A stretch of DNA of 64,000 nt from assembly GCF_006503695.1 (NCBI RefSeq), contig NZ_SBIK01000004.1, positions 58,942-122,941 on the forward strand, read 5' to 3'. The stretch comes from Tepidiphilus succinatimandens (GTDB lineage: Bacteria > Pseudomonadota > Gammaproteobacteria > Burkholderiales > Rhodocyclaceae). This document shows positions 44,758-55,547 of the stretch, piece by piece. Both the position numbers and the translations under genes were made by a program. Below the pieces are notes generated by a model. The model saw only the letters and a program-made list of their open reading frames with translations. It had not been told where the DNA came from and made no database searches. The first letter of the stretch is position 1; each line of letters begins with the position of its first letter.

Positions 44758-46020
44758 ATGGACGTATTGGAGGATTTGCGCGCGCGCGGCCTGATCGCGC
44801 AGACGACCGATTTCCCGGCGCTGCAGCAGCGCCTGCAGGAAGGCCAAATCACGCTCTACTGCGGTTTCGACCCTACCGCCGACAGCCTGCATCTGGGGCA
44901 CCTCGTGCCGGTGCTGGTGCTGCGCCGCTTCCAGCAGGCGGGGCACCGGCCGATCGCCCTGGTGGGCGGGGCGACCGGCATGATCGGCGACCCGAGCTTC
45001 AAGGCCAACGAACGCAAGCTCAATTCGCTCGACGTGGTGGCGCAGTGGAGCGAGCGCATCCAGCACCAGCTCGAGCCCTTCCTTTCCTTCGAGGGGGGCA
45101 ACCCCGCGATCCTGGCGAACAACTACGACTGGTTCGGCCGCATGAACGTGCTCGACTTCCTGCGCGAGGTCGGCAAGCACTTCTCGGTGAACGCCATGAT
45201 CAAGAAGGAGGCGGTGCAGCAGCGCCTGGCGCGCGACGAGGTGGGCATCTCCTTCACCGAGTTCGCCTACAGCCTGCTGCAGGCCTACGATTTCGTCGAA
45301 CTCTACCGCCGCCACGGCTGCCTCTTGCAGATCGGCGGCTCGGATCAGTGGGGCAACATCACCGCCGGCATCGACCTGGTGCGGCGTCTGTGCCGCGCCG
45401 AAGTCTATGGACTGACGCTGCCGCTGGTGACCAAGGCCGACGGCACGAAGTTCGGCAAGACCGAATCCGGCGCGGTGTGGCTCGACCCGCGCAAGACCTC
45501 GCCCTACAAGTTCTATCAGTTCTGGCTCAATACGGCCGATGCCGACGTCTACAAGTTCCTGCGCTACTTCACCTTCCTTTCGGTCGAGGCGATCGCGGCG
45601 ATCGAGGAGGAGGACCGGCAGCGCGAGCGGCCTCAGGCGCAGCGCCTGCTCGCCGAGGAAGTGACGCGGCTGGTGCACGGGCCCGAGGCCCTGCGTGCGG
45701 CCGAGCGCATCAGCGCGGCGCTCTTCTCCGGCTCGCTCGAAGCGCTCACGGAAGAAGACTATGCGCAGCTTGCGCTGGACGGCATGCCCAGCGTGGCCCT
45801 GTCGCGCGAGCAAAGCGGCCTGGTGGATGCGCTGGTGGCCGCGGGGCTGGCGAAGTCGAAGAGCGAGGCGCGCACCTTCATCAGCAGCGGCGCGGTGGCG
45901 GTCAATGGCGTGAAGGTCACGGCGCTGGACGCGGTGATCGGTGACGCCGACCGGCGCTTCGGACGCTACACGGTGCTGCAGCGCGGCAAGAAAAACCACT
46001 GCCTGATCGTCTGGGGATGA
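44758..46020 (+). CDS. tyrS: Tyrosyl-tRNA synthetase
   Basis: This 420-residue class I synthetase has [20 protein letters not shown] (HIGH motif), [22 protein letters not shown] and [20 protein letters not shown] (KMSKS equivalent KFGKT). A C-terminal S4 RNA-binding domain follows ([18 protein letters not shown]). The stop overlaps the comM start by four bases. Confidence 0.95.
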   Translation: MDVLEDLRARGLIAQTTDFPALQQRLQEGQITLYCGFDPTADSLHLGHLVPVLVLRRFQQAGHRPIALVGGATGMIGDPSFKANERKLNSLDVVAQWSERIQHQLEPFLSFEGGNPAILANNYDWFGRMNVLDFLREVGKHFSVNAMIKKEAVQQRLARDEVGISFTEFAYSLLQAYDFVELYRRHGCLLQIGGSDQWGNITAGIDLVRRLCRAEVYGLTLPLVTKADGTKFGKTESGAVWLDPRKTSPYKFYQFWLNTADADVYKFLRYFTFLSVEAIAAIEEEDRQRERPQAQRLLAEEVTRLVHGPEALRAAERISAALFSGSLEALTEEDYAQLALDGMPSVALSREQSGLVDALVAAGLAKSKSEARTFISSGAVAVNGVKVTALDAVIGDADRRFGRYTVLQRGKKNHCLIVWG

Positions 46021-47513
46021 ACCTCGCCACGGTGCTCACGCGCGCGGCCACCGGCGTCGACACGGCGCGGGTGGCGGTGGAGGTGCATCTGGCCAATGGG
46101 CTGCCCGCGTTCAACCTGGTGGGTCTGCCCGATGCCGAGGTGCGCGAGGCGCGGGAGCGGGTGCGCGCGGCGATCCTCACCGCCGGGCTGGAGTTTCCGC
46201 CGCGGCGCATCACGGTCAATCTCGCCCCGGCCGATCTGCCCAAGAGCGGCGGACGCTTCGACCTGCCCATCGCCGTGGGCCTGCTCGCGGCAAGCGGCCA
46301 GGTGCCGCCGTCGGTGCTCGCCGATCACGAATTCCACGGCGAACTGGGGCTGGACGCGAGCGTGCGGCCGGTGCGCGGCGTGCTTGCCGCGGCCCTGGCG
46401 GCGCGGCGCGAGGGAAGGCGCGTGGTGGTGCCGCGGGCGAACGCCCATGAGGCGTTGCGCGTGGGGGCGCAGACGGTGGCGGTGGCGTCGCTTGCCGAGC
46501 TCGTCGCCTGGCTGCGCGGCGAGCGCGAGCCGGCGCCGCCTGCGCCGATGGAAGAGGCCGCAAGCCCTGTCTGGCCGGACCTTGCCGAAGTCAAGGGGCA
46601 GGCAGGGGCGCGACGGGCGCTGGAGATCGCCGCGGCCGGCGGTCATTCCCTGCTCCTCTATGGGCCGCCGGGCACGGGCAAGTCGATGCTGGCGCAGCGC
46701 CTGCCGGGGCTCTTGCCGCCGATGACGGAAGAAGAGGCGATCGAAACCGCGGCGGTGTGGTCGAGCGATGGGCGCTTTACGCCGCAGCACTGGCGCGTGC
46801 GCCCCTTTCGCGCACCGCACCACAGCGCCTCGCCCGCGGCCATCGTGGGCGGCGTGGGCGGCGGCGGGGCGGTGCGCCCCGGCGAGATCTCGCTCGCGCA
46901 CGGCGGCGTGCTCTTTCTCGACGAATTGCCGGAATTCGAGCGCCGGGTGCTGGAGGCGTTGCGCGAGCCGCTCGAGACGGGGCGGGTGGCGGTGGCGCGG
47001 GTGAAGGAGCGGGTGGAATACCCGGCGCGTTTCCAGCTGGTGGCAGCGATGAACCCTTGCCCCTGCGGCTACCTGGGCGATCCGTCCGGGCGCTGCCGCT
47101 GCACGCCGGCGCAGATCGAGCGCTACCACGCCAAGCTCTCCGGGCCCCTGCTCGACCGCATCGACCTGTGGGTGGAAGTGCCGCGCCTGCTGCCGGAGAC
47201 GCTCGCCGCGGCCGCGCCGGGGGAGTCTTCGGCGCAAGTGCGCGCTCGGGTGCTCGCAGCGCGTGAGCGGCAACTGGCGCGCCAAGGCAAGGAGAATGCG
47301 CGCCTCTCCGGCAGCGAACTGGAAACGCACGGCAGGGCGGGCGAGCCGGCGCTGGCCTTGCTCGGGCGGGCGATGGCGCGGCTCGATCTCTCGGCGCGGG
47401 CCTACCACCGCATCCTGCGGCTCGCGCGCACCATCGCCGACCTGGCGGGCCATGAGACGATCGAGCCGGTGCACGTGGCCGAGGCCGTGCAGCTGCGCCG
47501 GCTGCCGTTCTAA
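46017..47513 (+). CDS. comM: ComM/YifB-family Mg-chelatase-like AAA+ helicase
   Basis: This 498-residue protein acts in branch migration during natural transformation. The N-terminal ChlI-type domain has [20 protein letters not shown]. Walker A is [20 protein letters not shown], Walker B is [13 protein letters not shown], and the Cys-rich region is [17 protein letters not shown]. The C-terminus ends in [12 protein letters not shown] and AVQLRRLPF. It is complete, consistent with a recombination-proficient, possibly transformable host. Confidence 0.93.
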   Translation: MNLATVLTRAATGVDTARVAVEVHLANGLPAFNLVGLPDAEVREARERVRAAILTAGLEFPPRRITVNLAPADLPKSGGRFDLPIAVGLLAASGQVPPSVLADHEFHGELGLDASVRPVRGVLAAALAARREGRRVVVPRANAHEALRVGAQTVAVASLAELVAWLRGEREPAPPAPMEEAASPVWPDLAEVKGQAGARRALEIAAAGGHSLLLYGPPGTGKSMLAQRLPGLLPPMTEEEAIETAAVWSSDGRFTPQHWRVRPFRAPHHSASPAAIVGGVGGGGAVRPGEISLAHGGVLFLDELPEFERRVLEALREPLETGRVAVARVKERVEYPARFQLVAAMNPCPCGYLGDPSGRCRCTPAQIERYHAKLSGPLLDRIDLWVEVPRLLPETLAAAAPGESSAQVRARVLAARERQLARQGKENARLSGSELETHGRAGEPALALLGRAMARLDLSARAYHRILRLARTIADLAGHETIEPVHVAEAVQLRRLPF

Positions 47514-47524
47514 AGGGAAACACC

Positions 47525-48169
47525 ATGACGCGCATCGATCTGCGCCACGTGCGCCGCGAACACGACCGCGATACGCTCGACGAGGATCGCATCCATCCGG
47601 ATCCCTTGATGCAGTTTCGCGCCTGGCTCGAGGAGGCGATCGACGCCGGCGTGCCGGAGCCGAATGCCATGACCGTGGCCACGGTAGATGAGCGCTGCCG
47701 CCCGTCGACGCGCCCCGTGCTCCTCAAGGAGGCCGACGAGCGCGGCCTCGTGTGGTACACGAACTATCTCAGCCGCAAGGGGCGCGAGCTGGAGCACCAT
47801 CCCTTCGCCGCCCTGCAGTTCTTCTGGCCCGATCTGGAACGGGTGGTGCGCATCGAGGGTCGGGTCGAGAAGGTCTCGCCCGAGGAGTCGGACGCCTACT
47901 TCGCCCAGCGCCCTCTGGCGGCTCGCCTCGGCGCCTGGGCGAGCGAACAGAGCCAACCGATCGCCTCGCGCACCGAGATCGTGGAGCGAGCCGCCCGCTA
48001 CGGGCTCAAGTTCGGCCTCAATCCGCCGCGCCCGCCGCATTGGGGCGGTTTTCGGCTGATTCCGGAGTATTGGGAATTCTGGCAGGGACGGCCCTCGCGC
48101 CTGCACGATCGCATCGCCTACCGCCCCGACGGCGCCGGGGGGTGGGTTCGCCAGCGTCTGGCGCCGTAG
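47525..48169 (+). CDS. pdxH: Pyridoxamine 5'-phosphate oxidase
   Basis: This 214-residue FMN enzyme oxidises PNP/PMP to PLP. Family motifs are [59 protein letters not shown] and the C-terminal [20 protein letters not shown] with RLHDR. It starts 12 bp after comM. Confidence 0.95.
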   Translation: MTRIDLRHVRREHDRDTLDEDRIHPDPLMQFRAWLEEAIDAGVPEPNAMTVATVDERCRPSTRPVLLKEADERGLVWYTNYLSRKGRELEHHPFAALQFFWPDLERVVRIEGRVEKVSPEESDAYFAQRPLAARLGAWASEQSQPIASRTEIVERAARYGLKFGLNPPRPPHWGGFRLIPEYWEFWQGRPSRLHDRIAYRPDGAGGWVRQRLAP

Positions 48170-48186
48170 GTCATTCACGCCGCCCT

Positions 48187-50184
48187 TCAGAGCTCGGAGA
48201 GCGGCTGGGGTTTGTGCACCGCGTAGCCCTGCAGATAGTCCACGCCCAGCTCGCGCAGCGTTTCGATGATGGCGTCGTTTTCCACGAATTCGGCGATGGT
48301 GGCCATGCGCATGAGCCGCGCCAGGCTCACCATGGTCTGCACGATCACCCGGTCTTCGCGCCGCTCGTGCACGTGGCGCACGAACTGACCGTCGGCCTTG
48401 AGGTAATCGGCGGTGAAGCGGCGCAGATAGCCGAAGGAGGATGTGCCCGAGCCGAAATCGTCGAGCGCGATCGCCGCGCCCAGGCCGCGCATCCGCGTGA
48501 TGAAGGCCACCGCCACTTCGGTCTGCTCGATCACGGTGCTCTCGGTGATCTCGAAGACCAGGCGCTCTGGCGGGATGCCATGTTCGCGGAGCAGGGCTTC
48601 GAGATACTCGACCCAGCCTTCGTCCGACAAGGTCTGCCCCGAGACGTTGAGGCTGATGACGTCGGCCGGCCACGGGCGATTCTCGGCGAGCCGCCGCCCC
48701 AGGTCTGCCATCACCTTGCGCACCACGATGCGGTCAATGCGCGGCATGAGCTGAAAGCGTTCGGCGGCGGAGAGGAATACGCCCGGCGTGAGCCGTTCCC
48801 CTCGCTCGGTGACCAGCCGCATGAGGATCTCGGCGTGCAGCCGGCCTTCGCCCACGGGAACGATGCGCTGCACCCAGGGTTCGAACGCCTCGGTGCGGAT
48901 GGCGTTGAGGAGCACCGGCAGCAGCTCGATCTCACGGCGGCGCCGCTCCACCCAGGGATGGGTGGGGAGGTAATTGACGACGCGGTTGCCGCCGAGCTGC
49001 TTGGCGACGTAGCTGGCGATGTCGGCGGCGATCTTCAGGTCGGCGACGGTGGAAGGGACGCGGTCGGCGCGTACGAGTCCGATGCTCGCGGCCACCGTCA
49101 GGTTGAGGCCGTTGTCGGTGATGGGGTGGGCCAGGATCTTGGCGCCGATCTCGCGCGCGAGCGCCTCGTTGGGTGCATCCTCGCTCGTCCCCACCCAGCA
49201 GGCGGCGAATTCGTCGGCATCGTGGTGCGCGAGCACGGCCTGTTCGACGCGCGGGGGAATGATCTCTTCCATGAGGCGGGCGACGTCGCGCAGGACACGG
49301 TCCCCCGCCTCGTGGCCGCAGCTGTCATTGACGGCGGCGAAGTGGTCGAGATCGATGGCACACACCCAGATTCGTCCCGGTTCGTAGCGTTGCAGGAGGT
49401 TGCCGAGCGCTTCGTCGAAGTAGATTCGGCTGTGCAGGCCGGTGAGCGCGTCGTATTCGATGCGGTGGTGCAGCTCGTCGATCCTTGCGGCCACGGCGTC
49501 GGCGAGCGCGTTGAGGCTCTGCGCGAGCACGCTCACTTCGTCGCTGCCGCTTGCCTCGGCGCGGCGTGAGAGATCGCCCGCGGCGAGCGTGCGACTCAAT
49601 TCGGCCAGCGCCGCGAGCCGCTGGGCGAGCCGCCGGGCAACCCCGTCGAGCAGCAGCCCACCCAAGGCGAGGGAGAAGAGCAGGAGCAGGGCAGTACTGA
49701 GGACGAGCCGCTCTCGGCCTGTCTCGAGAGGCGCGAGCGAAATGCCCAGCACGAGACTGCCGAACGAGATGGGTTCTCCTTCCGGGGTACTGGCGATGGC
49801 GTGGTGCCAGACGCGCACAGGCTGCCCCTGCCATTCGAGTTTCGCGCCTGGGGGAGGGAGGGTTTGCGTGGAATCTTGCCAGCCGTAGGTGGCCACTGGT
49901 TGGCCGTCTTCGTCGAGGACGACGGCGAAGGCGATGGTCTCGCCGGCGAGGAGCGCTTCGAGCCGATCCTGCAACTGCTCGTAGTCGTGCGTGAGCAACG
50001 CCTGACGGGCGAGGGTGTCGAGCTGGCGCGTGTAGTGCTGCGCTTCCCGCTCGGCAGCGCGCGACAGGGCCTCGTCGAGCGCACGCCAATGGGCGTAGGT
50101 GAAGCCGGCGACGATGAGGAGCAGTACGGCGCCGGCAGCCAGCAGGATCTGGAGGCGGAAGGGGATGTGGCGGTACCAGTTCAT
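48187..50184 (-). CDS. Membrane GGDEF-EAL cyclic-di-GMP protein
   Basis: This 665-residue protein has two membrane segments (about 10-30 and 155-175) flanking a periplasmic sensor, then HAMP (about 175-230), GGDEF (about 240-390) and EAL (about 400-660). The GGDEF signature is degenerate (AHHDADEFAACW), so cyclase activity is doubtful. The EAL domain keeps key acidic, Asn, Lys and Gln residues (LHAEILMRLV, SLNVSGQ, FEITEST, ALDDFGSGTSSFGYL, LKADGQFV, EFVEND, YLQGYAVHKPQP), so it is probably a phosphodiesterase or c-di-GMP receptor. Its start overlaps the stop of the periplasmic-binding gene at 50181, suggesting that protein delivers its signal. Confidence 0.92.
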   Translation of the reverse strand: MNWYRHIPFRLQILLAAGAVLLLIVAGFTYAHWRALDEALSRAAEREAQHYTRQLDTLARQALLTHDYEQLQDRLEALLAGETIAFAVVLDEDGQPVATYGWQDSTQTLPPPGAKLEWQGQPVRVWHHAIASTPEGEPISFGSLVLGISLAPLETGRERLVLSTALLLLFSLALGGLLLDGVARRLAQRLAALAELSRTLAAGDLSRRAEASGSDEVSVLAQSLNALADAVAARIDELHHRIEYDALTGLHSRIYFDEALGNLLQRYEPGRIWVCAIDLDHFAAVNDSCGHEAGDRVLRDVARLMEEIIPPRVEQAVLAHHDADEFAACWVGTSEDAPNEALAREIGAKILAHPITDNGLNLTVAASIGLVRADRVPSTVADLKIAADIASYVAKQLGGNRVVNYLPTHPWVERRRREIELLPVLLNAIRTEAFEPWVQRIVPVGEGRLHAEILMRLVTERGERLTPGVFLSAAERFQLMPRIDRIVVRKVMADLGRRLAENRPWPADVISLNVSGQTLSDEGWVEYLEALLREHGIPPERLVFEITESTVIEQTEVAVAFITRMRGLGAAIALDDFGSGTSSFGYLRRFTADYLKADGQFVRHVHERREDRVIVQTMVSLARLMRMATIAEFVENDAIIETLRELGVDYLQGYAVHKPQPLSEL

Positions 50185-51053
50185 CGTGAAAGCTCCGGCG
50201 GGGAGCCATACCGTCGATCTAGGGCCGGCAGAAAAGGGGCCATCTCGGCGAAGTCGGCTTCGGTGATGGGGACGAAGCGGCGGTAACCCGTGTCCGCGAA
50301 GAAGCGGCGTCCCGCCTCGGTTTCATGGAACGAGAGGAGCGCGGCGCGAAAGCGCGTGCGCAGCGCCTCGGGCAGGGCACGTCGGGCCGCGGCCATGAGG
50401 TGCGGCACGTCCAGGCCGAAGGGGACGGCCTGCAGCGAGGGGTACCTGGCGCGAAACTGGCCATAGACCGTGTTGGCGACGATGGCGTAATCGACGCTGC
50501 CGTTGGCGAGCACCTGCAGCGAGGCGCCATGTGAGGCGGTGAGCACGAGGGTGAAGTCGCGCTGCGGCACGAGTCCGAGACGGTCGAGGGTTTCGCGGGC
50601 GACGAGCGAGACGATGGAGTCCGGGTCGCCCAGGGCGATGCGCCGCCCGCGCAGGGCCTCGGCTTCGGGCGCGGGCGTGGCGTTGCGCCCCACGAGGATC
50701 GCCGACATGCGCACTTCGTACTTGGCTTCGAGCTCCCAGTCGCCGCGCCCGGCGAGCCAGACGGCGATATGCGGCGGCATGATGGCCAGATCGAATTCAC
50801 CGGCTAGCAACGCCTTGGTATAGGCATCGTAGGTGGGGCGGGTGGAGAAACGCAGCGGCCGACCCAGCGCTTGGGCGAGGGTATCGAGCAGCCCTTTGTG
50901 CAAGGTGAGCAGGACCTCGGCCGTGCGAAAGGGCTGGATGCCGAAGCGCAGGGGTTGCGCTTCCTCGGCGCGCGCGCAGCCCAGCGCGCCCAGCGCCACG
51001 GCGGCGAGCAGGCCCAGCGTGCGCCGGCGAAAAGGGTCGATGGGCGGTTCCAT
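50181..51053 (-). CDS. PhnD-like periplasmic binding protein coupled to the GGDEF-EAL gene
   Basis: This 290-residue exported protein has a twin-Arg plus hydrophobic leader (RRRTLGLLAAVALGALGCAR). PhnD/SBP_bac-type motifs are LRFGIQPFRTAEVLLTLHKG, LAGEFDLAIMPPHIAVWLAG, HGASLQVLANGSVDYAIV and RRFFADTGYRRFVPITEADF. There is no transporter permease nearby. Its stop overlaps the GGDEF-EAL start, so it is likely a ligand-binding input subunit rather than an uptake protein. Confidence 0.88.
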   Translation of the reverse strand: MEPPIDPFRRRTLGLLAAVALGALGCARAEEAQPLRFGIQPFRTAEVLLTLHKGLLDTLAQALGRPLRFSTRPTYDAYTKALLAGEFDLAIMPPHIAVWLAGRGDWELEAKYEVRMSAILVGRNATPAPEAEALRGRRIALGDPDSIVSLVARETLDRLGLVPQRDFTLVLTASHGASLQVLANGSVDYAIVANTVYGQFRARYPSLQAVPFGLDVPHLMAAARRALPEALRTRFRAALLSFHETEAGRRFFADTGYRRFVPITEADFAEMAPFLPALDRRYGSPPELSR

Positions 51054-51102
51054 GATGCCTCATTGTAGAAGACGCCGGCATGCCGCGCCAGCCGGATTCG
51101 AT

Positions 51103-51708
51103 TCAGCAAGGTCCGCGCAAGACGCCCAGATCTTCGAGGAGCCCGTCGCCGACGTCGTAGATCCAGCCGTGCAGCATGGGGCCTTCGCCGCGATCCCAGG
51201 CGCGGCGGATGACGGGGTTCTGCGCCAGGCGCTCGATCTGGGTGACGACGTTGAGGCGCACGAGGCGGTTGGTGCGCTCCGGTTCGGGCAAGGCGTCGAG
51301 CTCGGCGCGGTGCTGCAGGTAGAGTTCGCGGATGGGATGCACCCAGTGCTGGACGAGCTCGGGGGCGTCGGCGCGGATGGCGGCCTTGACGCCGCCGCAG
51401 TCGGAATGCCCGACGATGAGGATGTGGCGCACTTGCAGGCGGGCGACGGCGAATTCGATGGTCGCCGCACAGCTCAGGTCGGCCGCCTGCACCTGGTTGG
51501 CGATGTTGCGATGCACGAAGACTTCGCCGGCGGTGAGTCCGATGAGTTCGTTCGCGGGCACGCGGGCGTCCGAGCAGCCGATCCAGAAGAATTCCGGCTG
51601 ATGGATGTTTTTCAGGCGCTCGAAGAAGAGGGGGTCGCGCGCACGCATGGCCTCGGCCCAGGCGCGGTTGTTGGCGATCAAGGCGTCGATTTCAGGGGGA
51701 CGGAGCAT
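51103..51708 (-). CDS. can: Beta-class carbonic anhydrase
   Basis: About 201 residues from MLRPPEIDALIANNRAWAEA. Zinc ligands are visible in FWIGCSDARVPANELIGL (Cys, with catalytic Asp-Arg) and HILIVGHSDCGGVKAAI (His and Cys). It interconverts CO2 and bicarbonate and could supply bicarbonate to carboxylases. An upstream start (51744) adds 12 residues without family support. Confidence 0.93.
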   Translation of the reverse strand: MLRPPEIDALIANNRAWAEAMRARDPLFFERLKNIHQPEFFWIGCSDARVPANELIGLTAGEVFVHRNIANQVQAADLSCAATIEFAVARLQVRHILIVGHSDCGGVKAAIRADAPELVQHWVHPIRELYLQHRAELDALPEPERTNRLVRLNVVTQIERLAQNPVIRRAWDRGEGPMLHGWIYDVGDGLLEDLGVLRGPC

Positions 51709-51722
51709 GGGGGATCCTTTCT

Positions 51723-53561
51723 TCAAGGCGCGGCGCACAGACAATGGGCATAGAGGCCGCGGCGGTCATCGAAGGCTCGAAGCAGGCGGCGCGGTTCGGC
51801 GAGCGACACGCCCGGCGGGAGCAGCCCCAGCGATTGCAGGCGGCTGTCGAACTCGTCGCTGCGCCCTTCGAAGAGCAGTTTCATGAGCACGTCGCGGGCG
51901 GAGAGCGGCGGCAGCAGCCAGCGAGCCGGCGCCTGCGGGAGCTTGGCGCGTTCGCGGGCGCGATCGAGGGCTGCATCCAGCCCGCCGAGGGTGTCGACCA
52001 GGCCGAGCTTCTGGCCCGTCTCGCCGAGCCAGACGCGTCCCTGGGCGATCGGATCGACCTCGGTTTCCGGGATCTTGCGCCCCTCGGACACGACGGCGAG
52101 GAATCGGCGGTAGCCGTGTTCGATCTCGGCTTGCACGGCGCGGGCCACGGGATCGGCGAGCGGCACGCGCGGGTCCAGCCCGTCGGCGAAGGGCCCGGTC
52201 TTGACGCCGTCGGTGTGCACGGAGAGTTTGTCGAGCAGCCCCGCCGCTTCGGGGAAGAGGGCGAAGATGCCGATGGAGCCGGTGAGGGTGAAGCGGTCGG
52301 CGAAGATTTCGTCGGCGGCCGAGGCGATCCAGTAGCCGCCGGAGGCGGCCGTGCCGCTCATGGAAACGATCACGGGCTTGCCGGCTTCCTTGACGCGCAG
52401 CACGGCACGGCGGATGCGCTCGGCGGCGAAGGCGCTGCCGCCGGGGGTATCGAGGCGCAGCACCACGGCCTTGATGGTCTCATCCTCAGCCGCCTCGTCG
52501 AGCCGATCGACGATGCTGTCGGCCGAGGCCATGCCGTCGCGCGGCGGTCCGTCGATGAGGGTGCCCTGGATGGGCAGCAGGGCCACCACCGGGGCTTTGG
52601 CGGCGGGCAGGGCCGGCGCGGTGGCGTACAGATAATCGTCGAAAGCCACTTCCTCGGCCTGGTTTCCTTCGCGCCCATACCGTTCGAGGAGCCCGTCGTG
52701 CCAGTCTTCGTAGCCTTGGAGCTGGTCGACGAGGCGCTCGGCCTGGGCCGCCTTGGCCGAGTCGCCTTCGTGTGCGGCGAGCACCTCGTCGTAACGCTCG
52801 CTGTAGCGGCGCAGCACGGCAGGCGCGAGCGAGCGATCGCGGGCGAGGTCGTCGAGCAGGCGCTGCCAGATGCCGCCGATCAGGTCTTGGGTGACCTCGC
52901 GCTCTTCGGGCGACATGTCGTTGCGCGTGAAGGGTTCGACGAAGGACTTGTGCTTGCCCACGCGGAAGGCGTGCACCCGCACGCCGAGGCGGTCGAACGC
53001 GTCGCGGAAATAGTTCTGGGTGACGGCCACGCCCGGCAGCAGCACCATGCCCTCGGGGTCGAGCGTGACTTCTTGCGCCGCAGCAGCGAGGTAGTAGGCT
53101 TTCTGCGGCAGAACGTCGCCGTAGGCGTATACCGGCTTACCGGCCTGGCGCAGCCGGGCGATCGCCCCGCGCAGCTCTTCGATTTGGGCAAACGATGCTC
53201 CGCCCAGGCGGCTGAGGTCGAGCGCCACCGCGAGCACGCGCTCGTCGCGGCGGGCGCGATCGAGCGCATCCAGCACGTCGCGCAGCACAAGGGGAGCCGG
53301 GCCCGGTTCGAGCGAGCGCAGTGAACGCAGCCCGTCGGGCAGCGGCGGCTGCTCGACGAGGTCGCCGTCGAGCGCGAGCGTGAGCACGAAGCGCGGCGGC
53401 AGTTTGAGGACCGGTTCCCATTGGCTGATCAGCAGTGCCGCGACGAAGACGAGCACCGCGAGGCCGATGGCGATCCGGCCAAGGAATTCGACGAGGCGCA
53501 GCGGCAGCAGGATCAGCCAGCGCAGCGCCCGCCACAGGGCGCGAAAGGGGCGAAAACTCAT
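51723..53561 (-). CDS. sppA: Signal peptide peptidase SppA, 67K type
   Basis: About 612 residues from MSFRPFRALWRALRWLILLP, with one N-terminal membrane anchor. It has the two tandem S49 peptidase halves of long SppA. The first contains the catalytic Lys region (DVLPQKAYYLAAAAQE). The second contains the nucleophilic Ser (VIVSMSGTAASGGYWIASAA). It degrades cleaved signal peptides in the inner membrane. The annotated start avoids a 17-residue upstream extension. Confidence 0.92.
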   Translation of the reverse strand: MSFRPFRALWRALRWLILLPLRLVEFLGRIAIGLAVLVFVAALLISQWEPVLKLPPRFVLTLALDGDLVEQPPLPDGLRSLRSLEPGPAPLVLRDVLDALDRARRDERVLAVALDLSRLGGASFAQIEELRGAIARLRQAGKPVYAYGDVLPQKAYYLAAAAQEVTLDPEGMVLLPGVAVTQNYFRDAFDRLGVRVHAFRVGKHKSFVEPFTRNDMSPEEREVTQDLIGGIWQRLLDDLARDRSLAPAVLRRYSERYDEVLAAHEGDSAKAAQAERLVDQLQGYEDWHDGLLERYGREGNQAEEVAFDDYLYATAPALPAAKAPVVALLPIQGTLIDGPPRDGMASADSIVDRLDEAAEDETIKAVVLRLDTPGGSAFAAERIRRAVLRVKEAGKPVIVSMSGTAASGGYWIASAADEIFADRFTLTGSIGIFALFPEAAGLLDKLSVHTDGVKTGPFADGLDPRVPLADPVARAVQAEIEHGYRRFLAVVSEGRKIPETEVDPIAQGRVWLGETGQKLGLVDTLGGLDAALDRARERAKLPQAPARWLLPPLSARDVLMKLLFEGRSDEFDSRLQSLGLLPPGVSLAEPRRLLRAFDDRRGLYAHCLCAAP

Positions 53562-53660
53562 GGTTGGACTCCTCCCTGCGGACGGGGGGATGGGCAATGG
53601 AAGTTCGGACACCGCGTCACGCGCACGGATCGCTGCCTGGTGTCGTGCCGGGAGGTTCGC

Positions 53661-54398
53661 TCATTCATGGGCGGGTGCTTGCATGGGCGGCGCTTCGGCG
53701 CGGCGGCGATAGACGAAATCCCACACGCCATGCCCCAGGGCGCGGCCGCGGCGCTCGAACTTGGTCTCGGGGCGCCAGGAAGGCCGCTCGGTGGGATCGG
53801 GGTGGATCGATTCCAGGCGCGGTTCGGCCGAGAGCACCTCTTCCATCCATTGGGCGTATTCTTCCCAGTCGGTGGCGCAGTGCAGGTAGCCGCCGGGAGC
53901 GAGCCGCTCGGCGGCTAGCGCAACGAAGCCGGGCTGGACGATGCGGCGCTTGTGATGGCGCTTTTTCGGCCAGGGATCGGGGAAGAAGAGGTGGATGCCG
54001 GCGAGCGTTCCCGGGGCGATCATGTGTTCGAGCACTTCGAGCGCGTCGTGCTGGATGACGCGCAGGTTGGTGAGCCCCTGGGTCTCGATGAGGTTCAGGA
54101 GATTGCCCACGCCGGGACCGTGCACCTCCACGGCGAGGAAATCGCTGCCGGGGTTGGCGGCGGCGATCTTCGCCGTGGTCTCGCCCATGCCCGCGCCGAT
54201 CTCGAGCACGAGCGGGGCGCTGCGGCCGAAGATGCTGGGCGCATCGAGGGGCTCGGGGCGATAAGGAAGGCCCCAACGCGGCAGCAGGGTGTCGAGGGCG
54301 CGGCGCTGCGCCTCGGTAAGCCGCCCCTGGCGCAGCACGAAGGTGCGGATGCTGCGGGTGGAGAGATGCCCGCGCTCTGCGTCGAGTGCCTGCGTCAT
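53661..54398 (-). CDS. trmB: tRNA (guanine-N7-)-methyltransferase
   Basis: This 245-residue SAM-dependent enzyme makes m7G46 in tRNAs. Motifs are [19 protein letters not shown] (SAM loop), [35 protein letters not shown] and the C-terminal [19 protein letters not shown]. Its ATG overlaps the thiG stop by four bases, giving a thiS-thiG-trmB operon. Confidence 0.94.
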   Translation of the reverse strand: MTQALDAERGHLSTRSIRTFVLRQGRLTEAQRRALDTLLPRWGLPYRPEPLDAPSIFGRSAPLVLEIGAGMGETTAKIAAANPGSDFLAVEVHGPGVGNLLNLIETQGLTNLRVIQHDALEVLEHMIAPGTLAGIHLFFPDPWPKKRHHKRRIVQPGFVALAAERLAPGGYLHCATDWEEYAQWMEEVLSAEPRLESIHPDPTERPSWRPETKFERRGRALGHGVWDFVYRRRAEAPPMQAPAHE

Positions 54399-55204
54399 GG
54401 CGTGGGCCTGCCGATGACGCCGGTGAGCGGCGAGCTGGGGTCGGCGGCGTAGAACTTGCGCGGCATGCGCCCGGCGCGGTAGGCTTCGCGCCCGGCTTCC
54501 ACCGCCAGACGCATGGCGCGCGCCATGCGCACCGGGTCGCCGGCGTGCGCGATGGCGGTGTTGGTGAGCACGCCGTCGCAACCCAGCTCCATGGCAATGG
54601 CCGCGTCGGAAGCCGTGCCTACGCCCGCGTCGACGATCACCGGCACGCGGATGCGCTCGAGGATGAGGCGCAGGTTCCAGGGATTGAGGATGCCCATGCC
54701 CGAACCGATGAGGGAGGCGAGCGGCATGATGGCCACGCAGCCCATCTCTTCGAGCAGCTTCGCCTGGATGGGATCGTCGGAGCAGTAGACCATCACTTGG
54801 AACCCTTCGGCCACCAGCCGCTCGGCGGCTTTGAGCGTTTCGGGCATGTTGGGATAGAGCGTTTCGGCATCGCCCAGCACTTCGAGCTTGACCAGGGTGT
54901 GCCCGTCGAGGAGCTCGCGCGCGAGCCGTAGCGTGCGCACGGCCTCTTCGGCCGTGTAGCAACCGGCGGTGTTGGGCAGAAGAGTGAAGCGCTCGGGCGG
55001 AAGGTAGTCGAGGAGATTGGGTTCGTCCGGGTTCTGGCCGAGATTGACGCGGCGGATCGCCACGGTGACGATCTCGGCGCCGGAGGCTTCGATCGCCTCG
55101 CGCGTCTGGGTGAAGTCGCGGTATTTGCCGGTGCCCACCAGCAGGCGGGAGCGGAAGCGGCGGGCGCCGAGCGTGAGGAAGTCGGTATCTTCGGGTTCGG
55201 TCAT
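54395..55204 (-). CDS. thiG: Thiazole synthase ThiG
   Basis: This 269-residue TIM-barrel enzyme builds the thiamine thiazole ring from DXP, dehydroglycine and ThiS-thiocarboxylate. It contains [20 protein letters not shown], the catalytic Lys in [19 protein letters not shown], and [20 protein letters not shown] with [20 protein letters not shown]. It lies 22 bp downstream of thiS. Confidence 0.95.
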   Translation of the reverse strand: MTEPEDTDFLTLGARRFRSRLLVGTGKYRDFTQTREAIEASGAEIVTVAIRRVNLGQNPDEPNLLDYLPPERFTLLPNTAGCYTAEEAVRTLRLARELLDGHTLVKLEVLGDAETLYPNMPETLKAAERLVAEGFQVMVYCSDDPIQAKLLEEMGCVAIMPLASLIGSGMGILNPWNLRLILERIRVPVIVDAGVGTASDAAIAMELGCDGVLTNTAIAHAGDPVRMARAMRLAVEAGREAYRAGRMPRKFYAADPSSPLTGVIGRPTP

Positions 55205-55226
55205 GATGGGATCGGGAAGGAAGGGT

Positions 55227-55451
55227 TTAGCCGCCGCCCACGGCGACCACGATTTCGAGCACGTCGCCTTCGGCGAGGGTGGTTTGGGCGTGGAGGCTGC
55301 GGGGGACGATCTCGCCGTTGCGCTCGACGGCGACGCGCTTGCCCGCCCAGCCGCGGGCGGCGAGCAGCTCGGCGATCGTCGTACCGGCGGACAGGGTGAG
55401 GCGCTCGCCGTTGACGCGGCAGGTGAGGGTTTGGGGGATTTCGTCAGGCAT
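55227..55451 (-). CDS. thiS: Sulfur carrier protein ThiS
   Basis: This 74-residue ubiquitin-like protein ends in the required Gly-Gly (IVVAVGGG) and contains [20 protein letters not shown]. It carries the thiocarboxylate used by ThiG. The start at 55451 gives normal length. Confidence 0.93.
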   Translation of the reverse strand: MPDEIPQTLTCRVNGERLTLSAGTTIAELLAARGWAGKRVAVERNGEIVPRSLHAQTTLAEGDVLEIVVAVGGG

Positions 55452-55547
55452 GGTGAAAAGTTTAGCACAGTCGACTGGAGACTTTTTGCAGGATTGCTTT
55501 TTGTTGGATATTTTGCTATTTTTTCTGACACGAAGGGATTCCTTGCC

